Below are positions 56,538-63,900 of a stretch of DNA of 64,000 nucleotides, piece after piece. The stretch's first letter is position 1. Each line of letters begins with the position of its first letter. The notes under the pieces were generated by a model, which saw nothing but the letters and a program-made list of their open reading frames with translations, ran no database searches and had not been told where the DNA came from. The position numbers were made by a program, and so were the translations under genes. The DNA comes from CAYNHQ01 sp964397255 (GTDB taxonomy: Bacteria; Bdellovibrionota_G; JALEGL01; DATDPG01), in assembly GCA_964397255.1 (NCBI GenBank), contig CAYNHQ010000007.1:115781-179780 (forward strand), given 5' to 3'.

Positions 56538-56607
56538 TGGCTCCGGATCTACATCGATCTTCGAACGTTTTTCCAGATTAAAATGAATGTCGAGGACGCA
56601 AAAAGCG
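56538..56607 (+). repeat. Truncated middle copy of the island repeat
   Basis: About 70 bases from TGGCTCCGG onward match the 206-bp repeat with a few changes (CAGATT for CAGAAT, AAAAAGCGAG for AAAGAGCGTC), after which similarity stops. The 30 bases before it (about 56507-56530, CTGGCCAAAAATCGCGAAAA) resemble the recombinase 3' end at 61485-61517. So this copy also joins a recombinase tail to the repeat at TGGCTCCGG. Confidence 0.78.
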
Positions 56608-56667
56608 AGCCTCTGGATATCTCTCTAATTCTTGACACCTTGAGTTAGAAAAACTAAAAACGCTGCC

Positions 56668-57249
56668 GTGGCAAGTCGTTTTTCAAGAGCGCTTACTCTT
56701 CTTGTTGCTTTCACTCCCGGGCTAACTGTTTTTTGGACGAACCGCGCAATAGCATTGAGCTGTGATGATGTCTATTGTTGGGAAGGTTGGTCTAAATTCG
56801 AAATTCCGCATACAGGCAACATGGCCATGCGAATAGTGGATGATTCCGTTGTGATTCAATTTGCTGGGAACGACGCCAACATGCCGGTAATGACGATCAA
56901 TCCCAAAAACCTACAATGTACGCAACAGGATAGTACTCATGCTGTGTGTACGATCACGTTTAGACCGAAGCAAAACATCCCAGATAGCTTTCGGCGAAAA
57001 GTCGGTTCGGGCCTTCAAGTGCCCCTAACGCGGCTTTATTCAGTCGGAATGGCGCACAATGGAGTGCCCAACCCCGAAGATCATCGGGTTCGTGGTTTCT
57101 TAGAAATACGCGAGCTTTTGCGCCAACTTGCTGATGAAAGTATTGGAACTTCTCAAGCCGACGAGTTTCAAGTTCTCAATGCCAGGAATGAAGTTGTATT
57201 TACTTGCTCTCAATCTCCAGAAATACAAGACCGCCCCTGCATTCACTAG
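56668..57249 (+). CDS. Probable exported protein of unknown function, inside the island
   Basis: The 193-residue protein begins at GTG with a hydrophobic leader (LTLLVAFTPGLTVFW), ending near ALS-C. The mature part has six cysteines in pairs (CDDVYC, CTQQDSTHAVC, CSQSPEIQDRPC), the pattern of a disulfide-rich exported protein. No family is recognised. It is convergent with the KAP NTPase gene. Confidence 0.58.
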   Translation: MASRFSRALTLLVAFTPGLTVFWTNRAIALSCDDVYCWEGWSKFEIPHTGNMAMRIVDDSVVIQFAGNDANMPVMTINPKNLQCTQQDSTHAVCTITFRPKQNIPDSFRRKVGSGLQVPLTRLYSVGMAHNGVPNPEDHRVRGFLEIRELLRQLADESIGTSQADEFQVLNARNEVVFTCSQSPEIQDRPCIH

Positions 57250-57331
57250 AACGTGAATGCTCGCACGGACGAGGCTTACCACGCAGACAGTGGTTCAGAT
57301 TAGGTCAGCTTGATAACTGGGCGAATAAGCT

Positions 57332-59530
57332 CTAGCCCTGATCGGGATGATCTTTCGATGTCCAGTCTGGCATTGTCAAGATCTCTTCCCCTAAAAGAGA
57401 ATTGAACTTCGTTCGATCATCCTCTAGGTCTTTAAGCATGCGGTATTGAATTCTGTTACATGTGGCGGCTTCCCAGACCAGCTTCATAAGTTCCTTGTTT
57501 TTCAGTATACCCTCGAGGTCTGAGTTTCGGGCGCCACGTAGGCCGTGTGAATGTCCATATTCAAGCAAGCCCATGAATTGTAAAAAATTTTTTTGTATTT
57601 CTGAATTGGAGTTGGCGAGAAGCGCAACTGCTTTGAATTGTTTAAAAAGCTTTTCGTCGGCAAACAATGGACTCTTTTCGCGAAAAGCCACATATGCGTC
57701 GGCGAAACTCGTTTGGCTGCCACGGAGATTTAAAAGACCATCGGGCTTCTTGAATTGATCAATTAACGATACTGCAATCTCTTCTTGTAACCGAATCGCG
57801 AGTGAGTCTTGAATGTTTCTTATGTGTGGTCCCGGTTCACCTGGGTACCCGTGATCCACCCATGGCTTAACAACGTCTATGAATTCCCGAGCATACTGAG
57901 GCGCAGAACCTATCACTTCTTCAAGCAACTGAAGTTCCGAATCTCTAATGGGGCCGTACTCAGATGGTTTTCGAAAATGCGCCCACTTGGTAACCGTTCC
58001 ATAAAAGATTTCAAACTGTCTTGCCGTAAATAAACCCGTAGCAAACCCCTTGGCCTCTATTGAAAGCTTCTTCAGTAGCAATAGAGTTAGATCCGCCTCT
58101 TCAACGCGTTTTGTTAGCTCCTCTTGCGTTTTACTGTCGGCCGCTTTTGACAGGCATCCATCTCTATAGTGCGCGCTTGTTTCAAAAAATTCTCTTAACG
58201 TATCTTCTTTCGGAAAATCGAACTGAGCACTATGGCGCTCAATGAAACCTTCCGCAGTCGAAAGTTCAGGCTTCTTTTTCCAATCTAAGAAAAATTTGTT
58301 GAATTCGCGCCAGGTAATCAGCGGCGGATTTCTAAACAAATTCATGTGGTAAGTAAGAAGTTCTGTCGTGTATTCCGAAAGGTGGTCTCTCCAGAGATGA
58401 AGGATCGCCATGACTTCATTCGCGTCGGAATCCTGTAGTCCCGTGTTTTTCATTCCCCTGTAGAACGCGACAACCTCTCTTACCTGTTTTTCGTTTTTCT
58501 CTACTTCGGCCGGTTTGTCGTAACGCTTCTTTACCCAGCCCATTGCAATCCAATTTTTGATTTCATGAGATTCGTTTAGGAACTCGACGAAACCAGGAAA
58601 TCGCAAATCTAAAATATGACTTAAGAATATTGAGACCCAGTTAAGTTCATTATCTTCATGCCTTTCAACAATGGGCTTTAAGCGGGAGAGGTTTCTCGTG
58701 AACTGAATAATTGTGCGGGGATTTGACGGAAGGGCCTGCAATGCTACACGCAACGCCGATTCTTCCACTTTAAGAGTCATATTCTCAAGCTGTCCATTCA
58801 CTAGGGCTAACCGTTGATCAATCAACGGCTCGGGTATCCAATTATGAGAATCAATAATTCTCTCCAGAAAATCGTAGGACAAATCCCACGCTGGGTTCTG
58901 ATTTCTTATTGATTGAGAAACAATATTCTTGTCGAGGGCAATTACGATACCGATGTTTGGTAGATCCAGAACTTCGCGCAACAAGTACAAAATGACCGGA
59001 ATCTGTTCCGGCGTCGAGCGATCTAAGTCATCAACCAACAGGATAAGTCGTTTTTCTCCAATTTTGATTAACGCTTTTTTGATCTGTTCGCGTTCGGATT
59101 GGTTTACGTGACGTATCCCAAATCCCAACATCAGATCGAAGGCTTTCGCAGTGAGATTTGTATTAGAAAAATGTTTTTGGAATTCCGTCACCTCGGAATT
59201 CAATTGCCGAATTCTTGACGATATCATGCTCAGTCCAAGCGCCTTGCTCAAAGACTCCACCAATTCATTCCAAATCTCTGGTCCGGAGTTACATCCCCAA
59301 GTGTTTAGCCAAGCGGTAGGATGATTGTGCTGACCGGCTTGTTTCTCAATATATTTGAGAACAGTTGTCTTTCCTGAACCCCAACTACCATAGATTCCGA
59401 TTCGCACAGGCCAATCGCGCGGTGTCGAAGAAAGTTCCTCAAAAATGGCCCTTGAGAACTTCCATCTACCGAGTCTGTCTTGTTCCCGCTCGGTTTTTGG
59501 AGCTGCTGGATCTGTTATTTCCTTCGGCAT
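57332..59530 (-). CDS. KAP family P-loop NTPase
   Basis: The protein opens close to the P-loop: IGIYGSWGSGKTTVLKY near residue 45 is Walker A, and RLILLVDDLDRSTPEQIPVI near 170 is Walker B with the KAP-type DDLDR. Arginine- and lysine-rich sensor segments follow (VIALDKNIVSQSI, LPSNPRTIIQFTRNLSRL). The C-terminal 400 residues are helical and unrecognised. Classical KAP proteins carry membrane helices inside the P-loop domain; none is obvious here, so this belongs to the soluble branch. Related P-loop NTPases occur in phage defence loci, but defence is only a hypothesis here. 732 residues. Confidence 0.82.
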   Translation of the reverse strand: MPKEITDPAAPKTEREQDRLGRWKFSRAIFEELSSTPRDWPVRIGIYGSWGSGKTTVLKYIEKQAGQHNHPTAWLNTWGCNSGPEIWNELVESLSKALGLSMISSRIRQLNSEVTEFQKHFSNTNLTAKAFDLMLGFGIRHVNQSEREQIKKALIKIGEKRLILLVDDLDRSTPEQIPVILYLLREVLDLPNIGIVIALDKNIVSQSIRNQNPAWDLSYDFLERIIDSHNWIPEPLIDQRLALVNGQLENMTLKVEESALRVALQALPSNPRTIIQFTRNLSRLKPIVERHEDNELNWVSIFLSHILDLRFPGFVEFLNESHEIKNWIAMGWVKKRYDKPAEVEKNEKQVREVVAFYRGMKNTGLQDSDANEVMAILHLWRDHLSEYTTELLTYHMNLFRNPPLITWREFNKFFLDWKKKPELSTAEGFIERHSAQFDFPKEDTLREFFETSAHYRDGCLSKAADSKTQEELTKRVEEADLTLLLLKKLSIEAKGFATGLFTARQFEIFYGTVTKWAHFRKPSEYGPIRDSELQLLEEVIGSAPQYAREFIDVVKPWVDHGYPGEPGPHIRNIQDSLAIRLQEEIAVSLIDQFKKPDGLLNLRGSQTSFADAYVAFREKSPLFADEKLFKQFKAVALLANSNSEIQKNFLQFMGLLEYGHSHGLRGARNSDLEGILKNKELMKLVWEAATCNRIQYRMLKDLEDDRTKFNSLLGEEILTMPDWTSKDHPDQG

Positions 59531-59629
59531 GGTTGCTATTCATTTCTGCTGTACCAAAAGAAGTTTGAATGATCGAGCCTGAATTTTGGCTCGGGCTCCT
59601 TTTTCCCCCGAACCCCCAAAGGAGCCCTC

Positions 59630-59835
59630 GCCACGTTCATCTGGTGTGGGCCGGAACCAAATCGGCCGAAGGCCGTGATCCGGGCATTCGAACGCTGAGG
59701 CAGCCGGGAATTGCAGTGAGGCCGCACGCCGTGCAAAAAGCGTTACACCGACGAAGGAGGTGGGACGCTCTTTGCGTCCTCGACATTCATTTTATTCTGG
59801 AAAAACGTTCGAAGATCGATGTAGATCCGGAGCCA
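59630..59835 (-). repeat. 206-bp island repeat, right copy (inverse orientation)
   Basis: This is the reverse complement of 55178-55383 with no difference seen by eye. It encloses, with the left copy, 4.2 kb that contain the two exported-protein genes and the KAP NTPase. Its inner neighbour differs from that of the left copy after GCCACGTT, so the homology edges are sharp. On its outer side it joins the 94-bp recombinase-tail repeat at CCGGAGCCA. Confidence 0.9.
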
Positions 59836-59920
59836 TATACTTTTTTCGCGATTTTTGGCGAGGATCGACCAGGGTAACTCGTGGGAAAATTTGAGCCTTT
59901 TGGCGCCCAGCCGAACGTTC
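59827..59920 (-). repeat. 94-bp inverted repeat, left arm
   Basis: This arm is the perfect reverse complement of 61440-61533, which holds the last part of the serine recombinase gene. It overlaps the 206-bp repeat by the nine bases CCGGAGCCA. The arm is followed by the decayed tail of a related recombinase gene. Confidence 0.92.
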
Positions 59921-60022
59921 TAAGCTCTTTGAGATTTCTTCCGATCTCTTCGACCTTTCACGCACATTCGTGCGTGTGAGCCGACAACTCTTGAAGTGTC
60001 TCTTTCGGATTCCAAATCTCCA
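59920..60022 (-). pseudogene. Remnant of a second recombinase 3' end
   Basis: On the minus strand this region encodes GDLESERDTSRVVGSHARM followed by a stop at 59920. It aligns with GDLESQRDLFKKVGSNVRL near the end of the intact recombinase at 60094. The DNA is also similar (GAGATTTGGAATCC shared). Upstream, the similarity fades into unrelated sequence, so only the last exon-like piece survives. A 7-bp hairpin CACGCAC-ATTC-GTGCGTG lies at 59959-59976 inside it. It shows an earlier recombinase insertion in the opposite orientation. Confidence 0.68.
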
Positions 60023-60093
60023 AAATTCAGGAACCCTTGACCGGAAAAAATCAAAGGCAATGCTTCGCATAGAAAATGTGGTAGAGGGCCGTC

Positions 60094-61587
60094 ATGGCTC
60101 AACGATTTTTTCTTTACGCACGCAAGAGTACGGATGTCGAAGAAAAACAAGTGCTGTCTATTCCTCAGCAACTCGAAGAACTGCGTGCGTTCGCACTGAA
60201 AGAACGTCTCCCTGTTGTTCGCGAATTTGTGGAAGCCATGACGGCCAAGACTCCCGGCCGCGCCATTTTTAATCAAATGCTCGATGCGATCGAGCAAGGG
60301 GAAGCCAATGGAATCGTTTCGTGGCATCCCGATCGCCTCGCAAGAAATTCCATCGATGGCGGCCGGCTCGTCTATCTCTTGGACTGCGGAAAATTGCAGG
60401 CATTAAAGTGTCCCACGTTTTGGTTTGAAAATACTCCGCAGGGAAAATTCATGCTCAGCATTGCCTTTGGTCAATCCAAATACTTTGTCGACAACCTTTC
60501 GGAGAACGTCAAACGGGCAATACGGCACAAACTTCGGAAAGGTGAATGGCCAGGTTGTGCCCCTACCGGGTATCTCAACGACAAAAATCTCCGAAAGGTT
60601 GTCATCGATCCGGTCAAGGGTCCGCTGGTGAGCCGGCTTTTTGAAGCGTATGCGTCCGGCCGTGCATCCTTGGAGCAACTCCGCATTGACGCGTCTCAAT
60701 GGGGCCTCACGGGTCGTATGGGCAGGCCTCTCGTCAAATCTAAAATCGATCACACGCTTCGAAATCCATTCTATTGCGGCTTGATGCGAATCAACGGCGA
60801 ACTTTACCAAGGCTCGCACGCTCCTTTGGTCACCAAAGCTCTCTTCGACCAGGTGCAGACCATTCTTTCTCAGCGCGGCCGTCCGCACACGCTTAAAAAG
60901 CATCTCTTCCCGCTCCTTGGCCTGGCAACTTGCGAGTCATGCGGTTGTTCAATCACGGCAGAGCTCCAACGCAGACATTCCTACTATCGCTGCACGAAAA
61001 AACGCGGCAAATGTCCGGAACCATACGTGCGTGAAGAGCTATTCGCGGAACAAATTCGTGCAGCTATTTCCGGTGTCGCTCTGCCTTCCGAGGTCTATCA
61101 CCAAATGATGAACCAATGGGCCAAGGAACGGGATCAAGAGAGCCAGCCGGTTGCCGAAACTCAAATCAATCAACAAATTTCCGACATTCAAACGAAACTC
61201 GATCGGCTCTTAGACGCCCAACTCGATGGGCTCATTGAAAAATCCGAGTACGTCGCCAAAAAAGAAAAATTACTCCACCGAAAGCTCGAATTGGGCGAAA
61301 AGTTGGCACAACTCAGGGAGGGGGCAACCGGCTGGCTCGAACAATTCCGTAAATTCATCATCACGGCTCACCAGGCGGGAGAGATCACCGAAAAGGGAGA
61401 TTTGGAATCCCAAAGAGATTTATTCAAAAAAGTCGGCTCGAACGTTCGGCTGGGCGCCAAAAGGCTCAAATTTTCCCACGAGTTACCCTGGTCGATCCTC
61501 GCCAAAAATCGCGAAAAAAGTATATGGCTCCGGGACAAGGATTCGAACCTCGATATGCTGGTTCAGAGCCAGCTGTCCTACCATTAG
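60094..61587 (+). CDS. Large serine recombinase (site-specific integrase)
   Basis: The N-terminal resolvase domain carries the catalytic serine in FLYARKSTDVEEK (near residue 10) and the conserved arginines in GIVSWHPDRLARN. The Recombinase domain (about 150-270) follows, then a zinc ribbon (CESCGC, YRCTKKRGKC) and a coiled coil (LDRLLDAQLDGLIEKSEY). The last residues IWLRDKDSNLDMLVQSQLSYH are the antisense reading of the tRNA-Gln gene, so the gene ends by running into its own attachment site. This indicates integration at tRNA-Gln. 497 residues. Confidence 0.92.
   Translation: MAQRFFLYARKSTDVEEKQVLSIPQQLEELRAFALKERLPVVREFVEAMTAKTPGRAIFNQMLDAIEQGEANGIVSWHPDRLARNSIDGGRLVYLLDCGKLQALKCPTFWFENTPQGKFMLSIAFGQSKYFVDNLSENVKRAIRHKLRKGEWPGCAPTGYLNDKNLRKVVIDPVKGPLVSRLFEAYASGRASLEQLRIDASQWGLTGRMGRPLVKSKIDHTLRNPFYCGLMRINGELYQGSHAPLVTKALFDQVQTILSQRGRPHTLKKHLFPLLGLATCESCGCSITAELQRRHSYYRCTKKRGKCPEPYVREELFAEQIRAAISGVALPSEVYHQMMNQWAKERDQESQPVAETQINQQISDIQTKLDRLLDAQLDGLIEKSEYVAKKEKLLHRKLELGEKLAQLREGATGWLEQFRKFIITAHQAGEITEKGDLESQRDLFKKVGSNVRLGAKRLKFSHELPWSILAKNREKSIWLRDKDSNLDMLVQSQLSYH
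61440..61533 (+). repeat. 94-bp inverted repeat, right arm
   Basis: The arm covers recombinase codons from about 449 to the edge of tRNA-Gln and is the exact inverse of 59827-59920. It ends in TGGCTCCGG, which is the CCA-bearing 3' end of tRNA-Gln read on the other strand. The two arms flank the recombinase gene. Confidence 0.92.
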
Positions 61588-61598
61588 ACGATCCCGGA
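61525..61598 (-). tRNA. tRNA-Gln (CTG anticodon)
   Basis: The minus strand folds as a full cloverleaf: acceptor TCCGGGA/TCCCGGA, D arm GTCTAATGGTAGGAC, anticodon stem GCTGG/CCAGC with loop CTCTGAA (anticodon CTG) and T arm with GGTTCGAATCC. CCA is encoded at 61525-61527. The recombinase stop lies inside the gene on the opposite strand. Confidence 0.95.
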
Positions 61599-61690
61599 GT
61601 GGGGATCCTTTTCTCGAATTCAACCCGTAATGTCAACCGCTTGACGAATCTGCAGACAACATGATTTAAATTTAAGTCCCTATATCAAAT

Positions 61691-61765
61691 GCTCCCATCG
61701 TCTAACGGTTAGGACAGGGCCCTCTCAAGGCTCAAATAGGGGTTCGATTCCCCTTGGGAGCGCCA
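61691..61765 (+). tRNA. tRNA-Glu (CTC anticodon)
   Basis: The plus strand forms acceptor GCTCCCA/TGGGAGC, a D arm GTCTAACGGTTAGGAC, anticodon stem GGGCC/GGCTC with loop CTCTCAA (anticodon CTC), and T arm GGGGTTCGATTCCCC. CCA is encoded. It is divergent from tRNA-Gln with a 92-base gap that would hold both promoters. Confidence 0.95.
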
Positions 61766-61813
61766 ACAACCCAAACGGGATGAGGCTCGAACTTTGCCTC
61801 TTCCCGTTGCGGT

Positions 61814-62113
61814 TCAAGCCGCTTTTCGATCTACGTAATTCTCCAAAATATCGTGAATGAGCGTCTGGTAGCCCTTCCCCGAACGACGGGCTAACTTGCG
61901 TAGCGCATCCAGTATCTTCGGTTCAATTCTTACGGCAATCAGAAGTTTGGTGGCATCACCCAATGGCGGCCGGCCCACCCGCTTCATTGATTTCAGTTCT
62001 TGGTCGCTTAGCTCCGGAATATCCGAGAAATCAATCTTGGAGTCGGGAATACGCCTTGCGTTCTTTCCGGCTCGCTTTCCGCGCGCTGATAATTCTGATT
62101 TTCGTTTCATCAT
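61814..62113 (-). CDS. brnA: BrnA-type antitoxin
   Basis: The protein matches BrnA: IDFSDIPELSDQELKSMKRVGRPP, then a ribbon-helix-helix end (LIAVRIEPKILDALRKLARR, YQTLIHDILENYV). ATG 62113 is chosen because GGAGG lies 7 bases before it; ATG 62119 is too close. The gene overlaps the end of brnT by 83 bases, longer than usual for this pair. BrnA binds BrnT and represses the operon; the palindrome at 62324 is the probable operator. Confidence 0.88.
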   Translation of the reverse strand: MMKRKSELSARGKRAGKNARRIPDSKIDFSDIPELSDQELKSMKRVGRPPLGDATKLLIAVRIEPKILDALRKLARRSGKGYQTLIHDILENYVDRKAA

Positions 62114-62321
62114 GTACATTCCTCCGTATCGTGTAGGCCACGGTTAAAACGCTTCCCGTCGCGCTTTTTCCCACCCTGACGAACCTGGGTTCCGAAATCG
62201 AGTGAGCCCAATCCGGCCCATCCAACCCCTTTGGATCGAAGAATGCCGACAGCGTCTCCTCAAAGGACACCCCATGCTTCACCTGGTTTCGGCGCGCCTT
62301 TGAGGGGTCCCATTCAAACAC
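62031..62321 (-). CDS. brnT: BrnT-type toxin (RNase)
   Basis: The 96-residue protein has the family layout FEWDPSKARRNQVKHGVSFEE, a central strand region and the C-terminal TKIRIISARKASRKERKAY. BrnT is a RelE-fold ribonuclease that stops translation under stress. It starts at GTG two bases from the palindrome at 62324-62341, with no clear ribosome site. It is the first gene of the pair, as is standard for brnTA. Confidence 0.88.
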   Translation of the reverse strand: MFEWDPSKARRNQVKHGVSFEETLSAFFDPKGLDGPDWAHSISEPRFVRVGKSATGSVLTVAYTIRRNVHDETKIRIISARKASRKERKAYSRLQD

Positions 62322-62323
62322 GA

Positions 62324-62341
62324 ATTATGTATATACATAAT
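62324..62341. promoter_or_regulatory. 18-bp palindrome, probable brnTA operator
   Basis: ATTATGTATATACATAAT is a perfect palindrome two bases upstream of the brnT start. It includes TATA-rich promoter-like sequence. BrnA is known to autoregulate by binding its promoter, so this is the likely site. The ribbon-helix-helix partner gene is adjacent. Confidence 0.75.
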
Positions 62342-62505
62342 AACAGAGTGGGTCAACTTGATCAAGGACAAGCTGAAATTGAAAAGCACTGTATCTATAA
62401 TCGGTTATTACCTGCCAGAGCGACATGGTTCTCTTTGGGAACGTCAAGAGAATGACCGTCTAACTATGCAGAGATATTCCGAATAAGCTGCTGTAAGATA
62501 GTTCC

Positions 62506-63900
62506 GTGATATCGAGGTATTTTCACAAGTTTCTGACAAATTCTGCGTATTTGATCCTGGCCGTAGGCGCTATTTCCAGTGTTAGCTTATTTTCAATGCC
62601 TTCAAATGACGCGGCCGAACGTGACTCCTACATTACAATCAAGCGCGTTGGGGAAAGAAGAGTTTTTTATTCTTCACGAATGGGTGCGTTTTGGAGCCTC
62701 GGTATAAATGTTTTTTTCGGCACGTCGCAAAATGATCCGCTCACAACCTTGGTACAAAAATCCGATCAATCGCAACTTTATCAGGAACAGTTACAGAACG
62801 CACTGGACCTCGGTTTTAATACAATAGGGGGATGGAGTGAAACGAAATGGCTCCATGATCAAACTCCATTTGGAATTGTTCTTTTTGATGACGATGAAAT
62901 GCCGCTCGTTGATCCGTTGGAAGATGGAAGCGGGAAAAAACTCACCTCTGTTTTAATCGATCCGGATGCCAAATTCCCGATGCGCGATCCCTACAGCATT
63001 CCATACCAAAGGGCAGTAGACATATACATTCGGAATAAAGTTCAACCCGCTTCTAAGATGTTGCTTTGTTATTGGCTTGGGAATGAATTTGCCCTAGGCG
63101 ATTCAGAATCCATGGATTTTAGTTCGTATATCTATTCGAAGGGTGTGTCTGGACGACTCGCGGAATGGCTCGGCAAGAAATATCAGACGGTTCCTCATTT
63201 GAATGAAACTTGGGGGACTTCTTTTCACAATTTTAGAGAAGCCGCTGGCGACAAGGGAGTTCGCACTTCTACTCAACAAAGTGATCTGAAGGACTTCGGT
63301 ATAGTTGTCATCCACGACTGGCTATCGCTGATCGTGCGAACAATACGTAAATACGACCCTCATCACCTGATTTCCTCACCACGGTTTAGTTCGTATGATC
63401 AAACGTGGAAAGGAGATAGTTTTCGCTACTTGTCGGCACCCATCGCAATGGGCCAGTTCGAAGCCTTTCGGGGCCTATTCGACTTGCTATCGATCAACCT
63501 CTATACGGCGAACCCAACTTTTCCTGCGGAACTCATGGACCAACTGAATGGAATTAGCGACTCGCTCGGCCTGCCAATTCTTGTATCCGAATTTGGAACA
63601 CGGCAAAAAATTTCCGGCTGGACGAACAAGGGTTTTGGAGCGAAGACATTTGTTAATTCCCAGGAAGATCGAGCGGATCGATATGAAAGTCAGGTAATGC
63701 AATTCTTTTCCAATCCCCGCTATGTCGGGGCCCACTGGTTCCGTTGGGCAGATCACAACTCGTCTAAAAGTCAGTTTAATAAAGGAATGGTCTATGTGGA
63801 TCGAGATCAGGTTGTTCTATATCCAGTACTGACCGAACGAATGAAGGTAATTCACAAACGAATTTTTGAGACGATTCATAAATTGGATACTTCTCATTAA
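62506..63900 (+). CDS. Exported glycoside-hydrolase-like protein (clan GH-A look)
   Basis: A signal or anchor helix (FLTNSAYLILAVGAISSVSLF) is followed by a TIM-barrel-like chain. The segment CYWLGNEFALGD has the N-E pair expected for the acid/base at strand 4. ILVSEFGTRQK has the strand-7 glutamate nucleophile position, and VGAHWFRWADH resembles the strand-8 end. This places it loosely with GH-A clan enzymes such as beta-agarases or GH5/GH42-like proteins. The exact family is not recognised, and no carbohydrate-binding domain is seen. The GTG start at 62506 has no strong ribosome site. 464 residues. Confidence 0.72.
   Translation: MISRYFHKFLTNSAYLILAVGAISSVSLFSMPSNDAAERDSYITIKRVGERRVFYSSRMGAFWSLGINVFFGTSQNDPLTTLVQKSDQSQLYQEQLQNALDLGFNTIGGWSETKWLHDQTPFGIVLFDDDEMPLVDPLEDGSGKKLTSVLIDPDAKFPMRDPYSIPYQRAVDIYIRNKVQPASKMLLCYWLGNEFALGDSESMDFSSYIYSKGVSGRLAEWLGKKYQTVPHLNETWGTSFHNFREAAGDKGVRTSTQQSDLKDFGIVVIHDWLSLIVRTIRKYDPHHLISSPRFSSYDQTWKGDSFRYLSAPIAMGQFEAFRGLFDLLSINLYTANPTFPAELMDQLNGISDSLGLPILVSEFGTRQKISGWTNKGFGAKTFVNSQEDRADRYESQVMQFFSNPRYVGAHWFRWADHNSSKSQFNKGMVYVDRDQVVLYPVLTERMKVIHKRIFETIHKLDTSH

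Noticed and set aside
59959..59976. CACGCAC-ATTC-GTGCGTG hairpin as a terminator
   Set aside because: No T-run follows on either strand and it lies within a decayed gene.
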